Below are positions 38,982 to 53,140 of a DNA stretch of 64,000 nucleotides, one piece after another. A model generated the notes under the pieces. It saw nothing but the letters and a program-made list of their open reading frames with translations. It did no database searches and was not told the DNA's origin. How positions within the stretch are numbered: position 1 is the first letter of the stretch; every line of letters starts with the position of its first letter. The translations under genes and the position numbers were made by a program. Source of the stretch: Eledone cirrhosa (Eukaryota > Mollusca > Cephalopoda > Octopoda > Eledonidae). The stretch spans positions 360,167,436 through 360,231,435 of the forward strand of contig OZ024742.1 of assembly GCA_964016885.1 (NCBI GenBank), in the 5' to 3' direction.

Positions 38982-41546
38982 ACCCCATCAACGTCTATAT
39001 AGTGGTGACGCATCCAGTCACCCATACACAGTATCTCTCTTCTATAACACCCCATCAACGTCTATATACTGATGAAACAGCCAGTCACCCATACACAGTA
39101 TCTCTCTTCTATTATACCCCATCAACGTCTATATAATGGTGACGCATCCAGTCACCTATACACAGTATCTCTCTTCTATAACACCCCATCAACGTCTATA
39201 TACTGATGAAACAGCCAGTCACCCATACACAGTATCTCTCTTCTATTATACCCCATCAACGTCTATATAATGGTGACGCATCCAGTCACCCATACACAGT
39301 ATCTCTCTTCTATAACACACCATCAACGTCTATATAGTGGTGAAACAGCCAGTCACCTATACACAGTGTCCCTCTTCCATAATACTCCATCAACGTCTAT
39401 ATAGTGGTGAAACAGCCAGTCACCCATACACAGTATCTCTCTTCTATTATACCCCATCAACGTCTATATAATGGTGACGCATCCAGTCACCTATACACAG
39501 TATCTCTCTTCTATAACACCCCATCAACGTCTATATATTGGTGAAACAGCCAGTCACCCATACACAGTATCTCTCTTCTATTATACCCCATCAACGTCTA
39601 TATAGTGGTGACACATCCAGTCACCTACACACAGTATCTCTCTTCTATAACACCCCATCGACATCTATATAGTGGTGTCACATCAAGTCACCTATACACA
39701 GTATCTCTCTTCTATAACACCCCATCAACGTCTATATAGTGGTGAAACATCCAGTCACCCATACACAGTATCTCTCTTCTATAACACCCCATCAACGTCT
39801 ATATAGTGGTGAAACATCCAGTCACCCATACACAGTATCTCTCTTCTATAACGCCACATCAACGTCTATATAGTGGTGACACATCCAGTCACCTATACAC
39901 AGTATGTCTCTTCTATAATACCCCATTCACGTCTATATAGTGGTGATAGAGCCACTCACCCATACACAGTATCTCTCTTCTATAACACCCCATCAACGTC
40001 TATATAGTGGCAACACATCCAGTCACCTATACACAGTATCTCTCTTCTATAACACCCCATCAACGTCTATATAGTGGTGAAAAAGCCAGGCACCCATACA
40101 CAGTATCTCTCTTCTATAACACCCCATCAACGTCTATATAGTGGTGACGCATCCAGTCACCCATACACAGTATCTCTCTTCTATAACACCCCATCAACGT
40201 CTATATACTGATGAAACAGCCAGTCACCCATACACAGTATCTCTCTTCTATAACACACCATCAACGTCTATATAGTGGTGAAACAGCCAGTCACCTATAC
40301 ACAGTGTCCCTCTTCTATAATACTCCATCAACGTCTATATAGTGGTGAAACAGCCAGTCACCCATACACAGTATCTCTCTTCTATTATACCCCATCAACG
40401 TCTATATAATGGTGACGCATCCAGTCACCTATACACAGTATCTCTCTTCTATAACACCCCATCAACGTCTATATATTGGTGAAACAGCCAGTCACCCATA
40501 CACAGTATCTCTCTTCTATTATACCCCATCAACGTCTATATAATGGTGACGCATCCAGTCACCTATACACAGTATCTCTCTTCTATAACACCCCATCAAA
40601 GTCTATATAGTGGTGAAACAACCAGTCACCCATACACCATATCTCTCTTCTATAATACCCCTTCAACGTCTATAAAGTGGTGACACATCCAGTCACCTAT
40701 ACACAGTATCTCTCTTCTATAACACCCCATTGACGTCTATATAGTGGTGAAACAGCCAGTCACCCATACACAGTATCTCTCTTCTATAACCCCACATCAA
40801 CGTCTAAATAGTGGTGACGCATCCAGTCACCCATACACAGTATCTCTCTGCTATAACACCCAATCAACGACTATATAGTGGTCACACATCCAGGCACCCA
40901 TACATAGTATCTCTCTTCTATAACATCCCATCAACGTCTATATAGTGGTGAAACAGGCAGTCACGCATACACAGTATCTCTCTTCTATAACACCCCATCA
41001 ACGTCTATATAGTGGTGAAACAGCCAGTCACCCATATACAGTATCTCTCTTCCATACTACCTCATCAACGACTATATAGTGGTGATAGAGCCACTCACCC
41101 ATACACAGTATCTCTCTTCTATAACACCCAATCAACGTCAATATAATGGTGACGCATCCAGTCACCTATACTCAGTATCTCTCTTCTATAACACCCCATC
41201 AACGTCTATATAGTGGTGAAACAGCCAGTCACCCATTCACAGTATCTCCCTTCTTTAACACCCCATCAACATCTATATAGTGGTGTCACATCAAGTCACA
41301 TATACACAGTATCTCTCTTCTATAACACCCCATCAACGTCTATATAGTGGTGAAACATCCAGTCACCCATACACAGTATCTCTCTTCTATAACACCACAT
41401 CAACGTCTATATAGTGGTGACACATCCAGTCACCTATACACAGCATGTCTCTTCTATAATACCCCATTCACGTCTATATAGTGGTGACACATCCAGTCAC
41501 CCATACACAGTATCTCTCTTCTATAACACCCCATCAACGTCTATAT

Positions 41547-44500
41547 AGTGGTGAAAAAGCCAGGCACCCATACACAGTATCTCTCTTCTATAACACCCCA
41601 TCAACGTCAATATAGTGGTGACGCATCCAGTCACCCATACACAGTATCTCTCTTCTATAACACCCCATCAACGTCTATATACTGATGAAACAGCCAGTCA
41701 CCCATACACAGTATCTCTCTTCTATAACACACCATCAACGTCTATATAGTGGTGAAACAGCCAGTCACCTATGCACAGTATCTCTCTTCTATAACACCCC
41801 ATTGACGTCTATATAGTGGTGAAATAGCCAGTCACCCATACACAGTATCTCTCTTATATAACACCACATCAACGTCTATATAGTGGTGACACATCCAGTC
41901 ACCCATACACAGTATCTCTCTTCTATAACACCCCATCAACGTCTATATAGTGGTGAAGCATCCAGTCACCCATAAACATTATCTCTCTTCTATAACACCC
42001 AATCAACGACTATATAGTGGTCACACATCCAGTCACCCATACATAGTATCTCTCTTCTATAACACCCCATCAACGTCTATATAGTGGTGAAACAGCCAGT
42101 CACGCATACACAGTATCTCTCTTCTATAACACCCCATCAACGTCTATATAGTGGTGAAACAGCCAGTCACCCATACACAGTATCTCTCTTCTATAACACC
42201 TCATCAACGTCTATATAGTGGTGAAGCATCCAGTCACCCATAAACATTATCTCTCTTCTATAACACCCAATCAACGACTATATAGTGGTCACACATCCAG
42301 TCACCCATACATAGTATCTCTCTTCTATAACACCCCATCAACGTCTATATAGTGGTGAAACAGCCAGTCACGCATACACAGTATCTCTCTTCTATAACAC
42401 CCCATCAACGTCTATATAGTGGTGAAACAGCCAGTCACCCATACACAGTATCTCTCTTCTATAACACCCCATCAACGTCTATATAGTGGTGAAACAGCCA
42501 GTCACCTATACACAGTATCTCTCTTCTATAACACCCCATCAACGTCTATATAGTGGTGAAACAGCCAGTCACCCATACACAGTATCTCTCTTCTATAACA
42601 CCCCATCAACGTCTATATAGTGGTGAAACAGCCAGTCACCTATACACAGTATCTCTCTTCTATAACACCCCATCAACGTCTATATAGTGGTGAAACAGCC
42701 AGTCACCCATACACAGTATCTCTCTTCTATAACACACCATCAACGTCTATATAGTGGTGAAACAGCCAGTCACCTATACACAGTATCCCTCTTCTATAAT
42801 ACCCCATCAACGTCTATATAGTGGTGAAACAGCCAGTCACCCATACACAGTATTTCTCATCTATTATACCCCATCAACGTCTATATAATGGTGACGCATC
42901 CAGTCACGTATACACAGTATCTCTCTTCTATAACACCCCATCAACGTCTATATATTGGTGAAACAGCCAGTCACCCATACACAGTATCTCTCTTCTATTA
43001 TACCCCATCAACGTCTATATAATGGTGACGCAGCCAGTCACCTATACACAGTATCTCTCTTCTATAACACCCCATCAACGTCTATATAGTTGTGAAACAA
43101 CCAGTCACACATACACCATATCTCTCTTCTATAACACCCCATCAACGTCTATATAGTAGTGAAACAGCCAGTCACCCAAACACAGTATCTCTCTTCTATA
43201 ATACCCCATCAACGTCTATATAGTGGTGAAACAGCCAGTCACCCATTCACAGTATCTCTGTTCTATAACACCCCATCAACATCTATATAGTGGTGTCACA
43301 TCAAGTCACCTATACACAGTATCTCTCTTCTATAACATCCCATCAACGTCTATATAGTGGTAAAACAGCCAGTCACCCATACACAGTATCTCTCTTCTAT
43401 AACACACCGTCAACGTCTATGTAGTGGTGAAACAACCAGATACCCATACACCATATCTCTCTTCTATAATACCCCATCAACGTCTCTATAGTGGTGACAC
43501 ATCCAGTCACCTATACACAGTATCTCTCTTCTATAACACCCCATCAACATCTATATAGTGGTGTCACATCAAGTCACCTATACACAGTATCTCTCTTCTA
43601 TAACACCCCATCAACGTCTATATAGTGGTGAAACATCCAGTCACCCATACACAGTATCTCTCTTCTATAACACCCCATCAACGTCTATATAGTGGTGAAA
43701 CATCCAGTCACCCATACACAGTATCTCTCTTCTATAACGCCACATCAACGTCTATATAGTGGTGACACATCCAGTCACCTATACACAGTATGTCTCTTCT
43801 ATAATACCCCATTCACGTCTATATAGTGGTGATAGAGCCACTCACCCATACACAGTATCTCTCTTCTATAACACCCCATCAACGTCTATATAGTGGCAAC
43901 ACATCCAGTCACCTATACACAGTATCTCTCTTCTATAACACCCCATCAACGTCTATATAGTGGTGAAAAAGCCAGGCACCCATACACAGTATCTCTCTTC
44001 TATAACACCCCATCAACGTCTATATAGTGGTGACGCATCCAGTCACCCATACACAGTATCTCTCTTCTATAACACACCATCAACGTCTATATACTGATGA
44101 AACAGCCAGTCACCCATACACAGTATCTCTCTTCTATAACACACCATCAACGTCTATATAGTGGTGAAACAGCCAGTCACCTATACACAGTGTCCCTCTT
44201 CTATAATACTCCATCAACGTCTATATAGTGGTGAAACAGCCAGTCACCCATACACAGTATCTCTCTTCTATTATACCCCATCAACGTCTATATAATGGTG
44301 ACGCATCCAGTCACCTATACACAGTATCTCTCTTCTATAACACCCCATCAACGTCTATATATTGGTGAAACAGCCAGTCACCCATACACAGTATCTCTCT
44401 TCTATTATACCCCATCAACGTCTATATAATGGTGACGCATCCAGTCACCTATACACAGTATCTCTCTTCTATAACACCCCATCAAAGTCTATATAGTGGT

Positions 44501-47500
44501 GAAACAACCAGTCACCCATACACCATATCTCTCTTCTATAATACCCCTTCAACGTCTATATAGTGGTGACACATCCAGTCACCTATACACAGTATCTCTC
44601 TTCTATAACACCCCATTGACGTCTATATAGTGGTGAAACAGCCAGTCACCCATACACAGTATCTCTCTTCTATAACCCCACATCAACGTCTAAATAGTGG
44701 TGACGCATCCAGTCACCCATACACAGTATCTCTCTGCTATAACACCCAATCAACGACTATATAGTGGTCACACATCCAGGCACCCATACATAGTATCTCT
44801 CTTCTATAACACCCCATCAACGTCTATATAGTGGTGAAACAGGCAGTCACGCATACACAGTATCTCTCTTCTATAACACCCCATCAACGTCTATATAGTG
44901 GTGAAACAGCCAGTCACCCATATACAGTATCTCTCTTCCATACTACCTCATCAACGACTATATAGTGGTGATAGAGCCACTCACCCATACACAGTATCTC
45001 TCTTCTATAACACCCAATCAACGTCAATATAATGGTGACGCATCCAGTCACCTATACTCAGTATCTCTCTTCTATAACACCCCATCAACGTCTATATAGT
45101 GGTGAAACAGCCAGTCACACATTCACAGTATCTCCCTTCTTTAACACCCCATCAACATCTATATAGTGGTGTCACATCAAGTCACATATACACAGTATCT
45201 CTCTTCTATAACACCCCATCAACGTCTATATAGTGGTGAAACATCCAGTCACCCATACACAGTATCTCTCTTCTATAACACCCCATCAACGTCTATATAG
45301 TGGTGAAACATCCAGTCACCCATACACAGTATATCTCTTCTATAACACCCCATCAACGTCTATATACTGATGAAACAGCCAGTCACCCATACACAGTATC
45401 TCTCTTCTATAACACACCATCAACGTCTATATAGTGGTGAAACAGCCAGTCACCTATGCACAGTATCTCTCTTCTATAACACCCCATTGACGTCTATATA
45501 GTGGTGAAACAGCCAGTCACCCATAAACATTATCTCTCCTCTATAACACCCAATCAACGACTATATAGTGGTCACACATCCAGTCACCCATACATAGTAT
45601 CTCTCTTCTATAACACCCCATCAACGTCTATATAGTGGTGAAACAGCCAGTCACGCATACACAGTATCTCTCTTCTATAACACCCCATCAACGTCTATAT
45701 AGTGGTGAAACAGCCAGTCACCCATACACAGTATCTCTCTTCCATACTACCTCATCAACGACTATATAGTGGTGATACAGCCACTCACCCATACACAGTA
45801 TCTCTCTTCTATAACACCCCATCAACGTCTATATAATGGTGACGCATCCAGTCACCTATACTCAGTATCTCTCTTCTATAACACCCCTTCAACGTCTATA
45901 TAGTGCTGAAACAGCCAGTCACCTATTCACAGTATCTCTCTTCTATAACACCCCATCAACGTATATATAGTGGTGACACATCCAGTCACCTATACACAGT
46001 ATCATTCTTCTATAACACCCCATCAACGTCTATATAGTGGTGAAGCATCCAGTCACCCATACACAGTATCTCTCTTCTATAACACCCCATCAACGTCTAT
46101 ATAGTGGTGAAACAGCCAGTCACCCAAACACAGTATCTCTCTTCTATAATACCACATCAACGTCTATATAGTGGTGAAACAGCCAGTCACCCATTCACAG
46201 TATCTCTGTTCTATAACACCCCATCAACATCTATATAGTGGTGTCACATCAAGTCACCTATACACAGTATCTCTCTTCTATAACACCCCATCAACGTCTA
46301 TATAGTGGTGAAACAGCCAGTCACCCATACACAGTATCTCTCTTCTATAACACCCCATCAAAGTCTATATAGTGGTGAAAGGGCCAGTCACCTATACACA
46401 GTATCTCTCTTCTATAACACCCCATCAACGTCTATATAGTGGTGAAGCAGCCAGTCACCCATACACAGTATCTCTCTTCTATAACACCCCATCAACGTCT
46501 ATATAGTGGTGACGCATCCAGTCACCCATACACAGTATCTCTCTTCTATAACATCCCATCAACGTCTATATAGTAGTGAAACAGCCAGTCACCCAAACAC
46601 AGTATCTCTCTTCTATAATACCCCATCAACGTCTATATAGTGGTGAAACAGCCAGTCACCCATTCACAGTATCTCTGTTCTATAACACCCCATCAACATC
46701 TATATAGTGGTGTCACATCAAGTCACCTATACACAGTATCTCTCTTCTATAACATCCCATCAACGTCTATATAGTGGTAAAACAGCCAGTCACCCATACA
46801 CAGTATCTCTCTTCTATAACACACCATCAACGTCTATGTAGTGGTGAAACAACCAGATACCCATACACCATATCTCTCTTCTATAATACGCCATCAACGT
46901 CTCTATAGTGGTGACACATCCAGTCACCTATACACAGTATCTCTCTTCTATAACACCCCATTGACGTCTATATAGTGGTGAAACAGCCAGTCCCCCATTC
47001 ACAGTATCTCTGTTCTATAACACCCCATCAACATCTATATAGTGGTGTCACATCAAGTCACCTATACACAGTAACTCTCTTCTATAACACCCCATCAACG
47101 TCTATATAGTGGTGAAACATCCAGTCACCCATACACAGTATCTCTCTTCTATAACACCCCATCAACGTCTATATAGTGGTGAAACATCCAGTCACCCATA
47201 CACAGTATCTCTCTTCTATAACGCCACATCAACGTCTATATAGTGGTGACACATCCAGTCACCTATACACAGTATGTCTCTTCTATAATACCCCATTCAC
47301 GTCTATATAGTGGTGACACATCCAGTCACCCATACACAGTATCTCTCTTCTATAACACCCCATCAACGTCTATATAGTGGCAACACATCCAGTCACCTAT
47401 ACACAGTATCTCTCTTCTATAACACCCCATCAACGTCTATATAGTGGTGAAAAAGCCAGGCACCCATACACAGTATCTCTCTTCTATAACACCCCATCAA

Positions 47501-50500
47501 CGTCTATATAGTGGCAACACATCCAGTCACCTATACACAGTATCTCTCTTCTATAACACCCCATCAACGTCTATATAGTGGTGAAAAAGCCAGGCACCCA
47601 TACACAGTATCTCTCTTCTATAACACCCCATCAACGTCTATATAGTGGCAACACATCCAGTCACCTATACACAGTATCTCTCTTCTATAACACCCCATCA
47701 ACGTCTATATAGTGGTGAAAAAGCCAGGCACCCATACACAGTATCTCTCTTCTATTATACCCCATCAACGTCTATATAGTGGTGACGCATCCAGTCACCC
47801 ATACACAGTATCTCTCTTCTATAACACCCCATCAACGTCTATATACTGATGAAACAGCCAGTCACCCATACACAGTATCTCTCTTCTATTATACCCCATC
47901 AACGTCTATATAATGGTGACGCATCCAGTCACCTATACACAGTATCTCTCTTCTATAACACCCCATCAACGTCTATATACTGATGAAACAGCCAGTCACC
48001 CATACACAGTATCTCTCTTCTATTATACCCCATCAACGTCTATATAATGGTGACGCATCCAGTCACCCATACACAGTATCTCTCTTCTATAACACACCAT
48101 CAACGTCTATATAGTGGTGAAACAGCCAGTCACCTATACACAGTGTCCCTCTTCCATAATACTCCATCAACGTCTATATAGTGGTGAAACAGCCAGTCAC
48201 CCATACACAGTATCTCTCTTCTATTATACCCCATCAACGTCTATATAATGGTGACGCATCCAGTCACCTATACACAGTATCTCTCTTCTATAACACCCCA
48301 TCAACGTCTATATATTGGTGAAACAGCCAGTCACCCATACACAGTATCTCTCTTCTATTATACCCCATCAACGTCTATATAGTGGTGACACATCCAGTCA
48401 CCTACACACAGTATCTCTCTTCTATAACACCCCATCGACATCTATATAGTGGTGTCACATCAAGTCACCTATACACAGTATCTCTCTTCTATAACACCCC
48501 ATCAACGTCTATATAGTGGTGAAACATCCAGTCACCCATACACAGTATCTCTCTTCTATAACACCCCATCAACGTCTATATAGTGGTGAAACATCCAGTC
48601 ACCCATACACAGTATCTCTCTTCTATAACGCCACATCAACGTCTATATAGTGGTGACACATCCAGTCACCTATACACAGTATGTCTCTTCTATAATACCC
48701 CATTCACGTCTATATAGTGGTGATAGAGCCACTCACCCATACACAGTATCTCTCTTCTATAACACCCCATCAACGTCTATATAGTGGCAACACATCCAGT
48801 CACCTATACACAGTATCTCTCTTCTATAACACCCCATCAACGTCTATATAGTGGTGAAAAAGCCAGGCACCCATACACAGTATCTCTCTTCTATAACACC
48901 CCATCAACGTCTATATAGTGGTGACGCATCCAGTCACCCATACACAGTATCTCTCTTCTATAACACCCCATCAACGTCTATATACTGATGAAACAGCCAG
49001 TCACCCATACACAGTATCTCTCTTCTATAACACACCATCAACGTCTATATAGTGGTGAAACAGCCAGTCACCTATACACAGTGTCCCTCTTCTATAATAC
49101 TCCATCAACGTCTATATAGTGGTGAAACAGCCAGTCACCCATACACAGTATCTCTCTTCTATTATACCCCATCAACGTCTATATAATGGTGACGCATCCA
49201 GTCACCTATACACAGTATCTCTCTTCTATAACACCCCATCAACGTCTATATATTGGTGAAACAGCCAGTCACCCATACACAGTATCTCTCTTCTATTATA
49301 CCCCATCAACGTCTATATAATGGTGACGCATCCAGTCACCTATACACAGTATCTCTCTTCTATAACACCCCATCAAAGTCTATATAGTGGTGAAACAACC
49401 AGTCACCCATACACCATATCTCTCTTCTATAATACCCCTTCAACGTCTATAAAGTGGTGACACATCCAGTCACCTATACACAGTATCTCTCTTCTATAAC
49501 ACCCCATTGACGTCTATATAGTGGTGAAACAGCCAGTCACCCATACACAGTATCTCTCTTCTATAACCCCACATCAACGTCTAAATAGTGGTGACGCATC
49601 CAGTCACCCATACACAGTATCTCTCTGCTATAACACCCAATCAACGACTATATAGTGGTCACACATCCAGGCACCCATACATAGTATCTCTCTTCTATAA
49701 CATCCCATCAACGTCTATATAGTGGTGAAACAGGCAGTCACGCATACACAGTATCTCTCTTCTATAACACCCCATCAACGTCTATATAGTGGTGAAACAG
49801 CCAGTCACCCATATACAGTATCTCTCTTCCATACTACCTCATCAACGACTATATAGTGGTGATAGAGCCACTCACCCATACACAGTATCTCTCTTCTATA
49901 ACACCCAATCAACGTCAATATAATGGTGACGCATCCAGTCACCTATACTCAGTATCTCTCTTCTATAACACCCCATCAACGTCTATATAGTGGTGAAACA
50001 GCCAGTCACCCATTCACAGTATCTCCCTTCTTTAACACCCCATCAACATCTATATAGTGGTGTCACATCAAGTCACATATACACAGTATCTCTCTTCTAT
50101 AACACCCCATCAACGTCTATATAGTGGTGAAACATCCAGTCACCCATACACAGTATCTCTCTTCTATAACACCACATCAACGTCTATATAGTGGTGACAC
50201 ATCCAGTCACCTATACACAGCATGTCTCTTCTATAATACCCCATTCACGTCTATATAGTGGTGACACATCCAGTCACCCATACACAGTATCTCTCTTCTA
50301 TAACACCCCATCAACGTCTATATAGTGGTGAAAAAGCCAGGCACCCATACACAGTATCTCTCTTCTATAACACCCCATCAACGTCAATATAGTGGTGACG
50401 CATCCAGTCACCCATACACAGTATCTCTCTTCTATAACACCCCATCAACGTCTATATACTGATGAAACAGCCAGTCACCCATACACAGTATCTCTCTTCT

Positions 50501-50967
50501 ATAACACACCATCAACGTCTATATAGTGGTGAAACAGCCAGTCACCTATGCACAGTATCTCTCTTCTATAACACCCCATTGACGTCTATATAGTGGTGAA
50601 ACAGCCAGTCACCCATACACAGTATCTCTCTTCTATAACACCACATCAACGTCTATATAGTGGTGACGCATCCAATCACCCATACACAGTATCTCTCTTC
50701 TATAACACCCCATCAACGTCTATATAGTGGTGAAGCATCCAGTCACCCATAAACATTATCTCTCTTCTATAACACCCAATCAACGACTATATAGTGGTCA
50801 CACGTCCAGTCACCCATACATAGTATCTCTCTTCTATAACACCCCATCAACGTCTATATAGTGGTGAAACAGCCAGTCACGCATACACAGTATCTCTCTT
50901 CTATAACACCCCATCAACGTCTATATAGTGGTGAAACAGCCAGTCACCCATACACAGTATCTCTCTT
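41547..50967 (+). repeat. 131-monomer HOR unit, copy 2
   Basis: Partner of 32,770-42,190 at offset 8,777. It contains the second halves of all anchors listed for copy 1. Near its right end a few differences appear: gaaacagcc at 50,598 against gaaatagcc at 41,821, gacgcatccaatc near 50,664, and cacgtcc near 50,800. The match ends at about 50,967, where this copy enters a tccatactacctc N monomer instead of a cctcatcaacg monomer. Confidence 0.88.
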
Positions 50968-53140
50968 CCATACTACCTCATCAACGACTATATAGTGGTG
51001 ATACAGCCACTCACCCATACACAGTATCTCTCTTCTATAACACCCCATCAACGTCTATATAATGGTGACGCATCCAGTCACCTATACTCAGTATCTCTCT
51101 TCTATAACACCCCTTCAACGTCTATATAGTGGTGAAACAGCCAGTCACCTATTCACAGTATCTCTCTTCTATAACACCCCATCAACGTCTATATAGTGGT
51201 GAGACATCCAGTCACCTATACACAGTATCATTCTTCTATAACACCCCATCAACGTCTATATAGTGGTGAAGCATCCAGTCACCCATACACAGTATCTCTC
51301 TTCTATAACACCCCATCAACGTCTATATAGTGGTGAAACAGCCAGTCACCCAAACACAGTATCTCTCTTCTATAATACCACATCAACGTCTATATAGTGG
51401 TGAAACAGCCAGTCACCCATTCACAGTATCTCTGTTCTATAACACCCCATCAACATCTATATAGTGGTGTCACATCAAGTCACCTATACACAGTATCTCT
51501 CTTCTATAACACCCCATCAACGTCTATATAGTGGTGAAACAGCCAGTCACCCATACACAGTATCTCTCTTCTATAACACCCCATCAACGTCTATATAGTG
51601 GTGAAAGAGCCAGTCACCTATACACAGTATCTCTCTTCTATAACACCCCATCAACGTCTATATAGTGGTGAAACAGCCAGTCACCCATACACAGTATCTC
51701 TCTTCTATAACACCCCATCAACGTCTATATAGTGGTGACGCATCCAGTCACCCATACACAGTATCTCTCTTCTATAACACCCCATCAACGTCTATATAGT
51801 AGTGAAACAGCCAGTCACCCAAACACAGTATCTCTCTTCTATAATACCCCATCAACGTCTATATAGTGGTGAAACAGCCAGTCACCCATTCACAGTATCT
51901 CTGTTCTATAACACCCCATCAACATCTATATAGTGGTGTCACATCAAGTCACCTATACACAGTATCTCTCTTCTATAAATCCCATCAACGTCTATATAGT
52001 GGTAAAACAGCCAGTCACCCATACACAGTATCTCTCTTCCATAACACACCATCAACGTCTATGTAGTGGTGAAACAACCAGATACCCATACACCATATCT
52101 CTCTTCTATAATACCCCATCAACGTCTCTATAGTGGTGACACATCCAGTCACCTATACACAGTATCTCTCTTCTATAACACCCCATTGACGTCTATATAG
52201 TGGTGAAACAGCCAGTCACCCATTCACAGTATCTCTGTTCTATAACACCCCATCAACATCTATATAGTGGTGTCACATCAAGTCACCTATACACAGTATC
52301 TCTCTTCTATAACACCCCATCAACGTCTATATAGTGGTGAAACATCCAGTCACCCATACACAGTATCTCTCTTCTATAACACCCCATCAACGTCTATATA
52401 GTGGTGAAACATCCAGTCACCCATACACAGTATCTCTCTTCTATAACGCCACATCAACGTCTATATAGTGGTGACACATCCAGTCACCTATACACAGTAT
52501 GTCTCTTCTATAATACCCCATTCACGTCTATATAGTGGTGACACATCCAGTCACCCATACACAGTATCTCTCTTCTATAACACCCCATCAACGTCTATAT
52601 AGTGGCAACACATCCAGTCACCTATACACAGTATCTCTCTTCTATAACACCCCATCAACGTCTATATAGTGGTGAAAAAGCAAGGCACCCATACACAGTA
52701 TCTCTCTTCTATAACACCCCATCAACGTCTATATAGTGGCAACACATCCAGTCACCTATACACAGTATCTCTCTTCTATAACACCCCATCAACGTCTATA
52801 TAGTGGTGAAAAAGCCAGGCACCCATACACAGTATCTCTCTTCTATAACACCCCATCAACGTCTATATAGTGGCAACACATCCAGTCACCTATACACAGT
52901 ATCTCTCTTCTATAACACCCCAGCAACGTCTATATAGTGGTGAAAAAGCCAGGCACCCATACACAGTATTTCTCTTCTATTATACCCCATCAACGTCTAT
53001 ATAGTGGTGACGCATCCAGTCACCCATACACAGTATCTCTCTTCTATAACACCCCATCAACGTCTATATACTGATGAAACAGCCAGTCACCCATACACAG
53101 TATCTCTCTTCTATTATACCCCATCAACGTCTATATAATG
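50964..53140 (+). repeat. Partial copy of 45.7-47.9 kb (offset 5,226)
   Basis: N at 51,001 aligns with 45,775 and tagtagtgaa at 51,797 with 46,571, both 5,226 bp apart (78 x 67). After a 66-bp monomer (tataaatccc, near 51,975) the offset drops to 5,225, as seen for the K-L triplet at 52,604. Private changes here include gaaagagcc (51,603) against gaaagggcc, and gcaaggcac (52,680) against gccaggcac. Near 53,140 two monomers present in the partner are missing. Confidence 0.8.

Larger units (their letters stand above)
32770..41546 (+). repeat. 131-monomer HOR unit, copy 1 (8,777 bp)
   Basis: The largest repeat unit in the window, followed directly by a near-identical copy. Anchors at exactly 8,777 bp (131 x 67): gcatccagtc with cataaac (33,181 and 41,958), aacacaccgtcaacg (about 34,620 and 43,397), ttctataacccc (35,891 and 44,668; 40,782 and 49,559), tacgccatc (about 38,110 and 46,887) and tataaagtgg (40,671 and 49,448). 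Lines spot-checked between 33.1 and 42.1 kb agree base for base with their partners, private variants included. To the left, similarity continues to about 32.5 kb at offset 8,844, because one K monomer near 32,706 is missing from the second copy. Confidence 0.88.

Noticed and set aside
32770..50967. Whole-block assembly error as the only explanation for the 8,777-bp duplication.
   Set aside because: Not adopted as the main reading because the copies carry real differences near their ends (gaaatagcc against gaaacagcc; gacgcatccaatc near 50,664; cacgtcc near 50,800) and one copy lacks a K monomer. Spanning reads would still be needed to exclude it.
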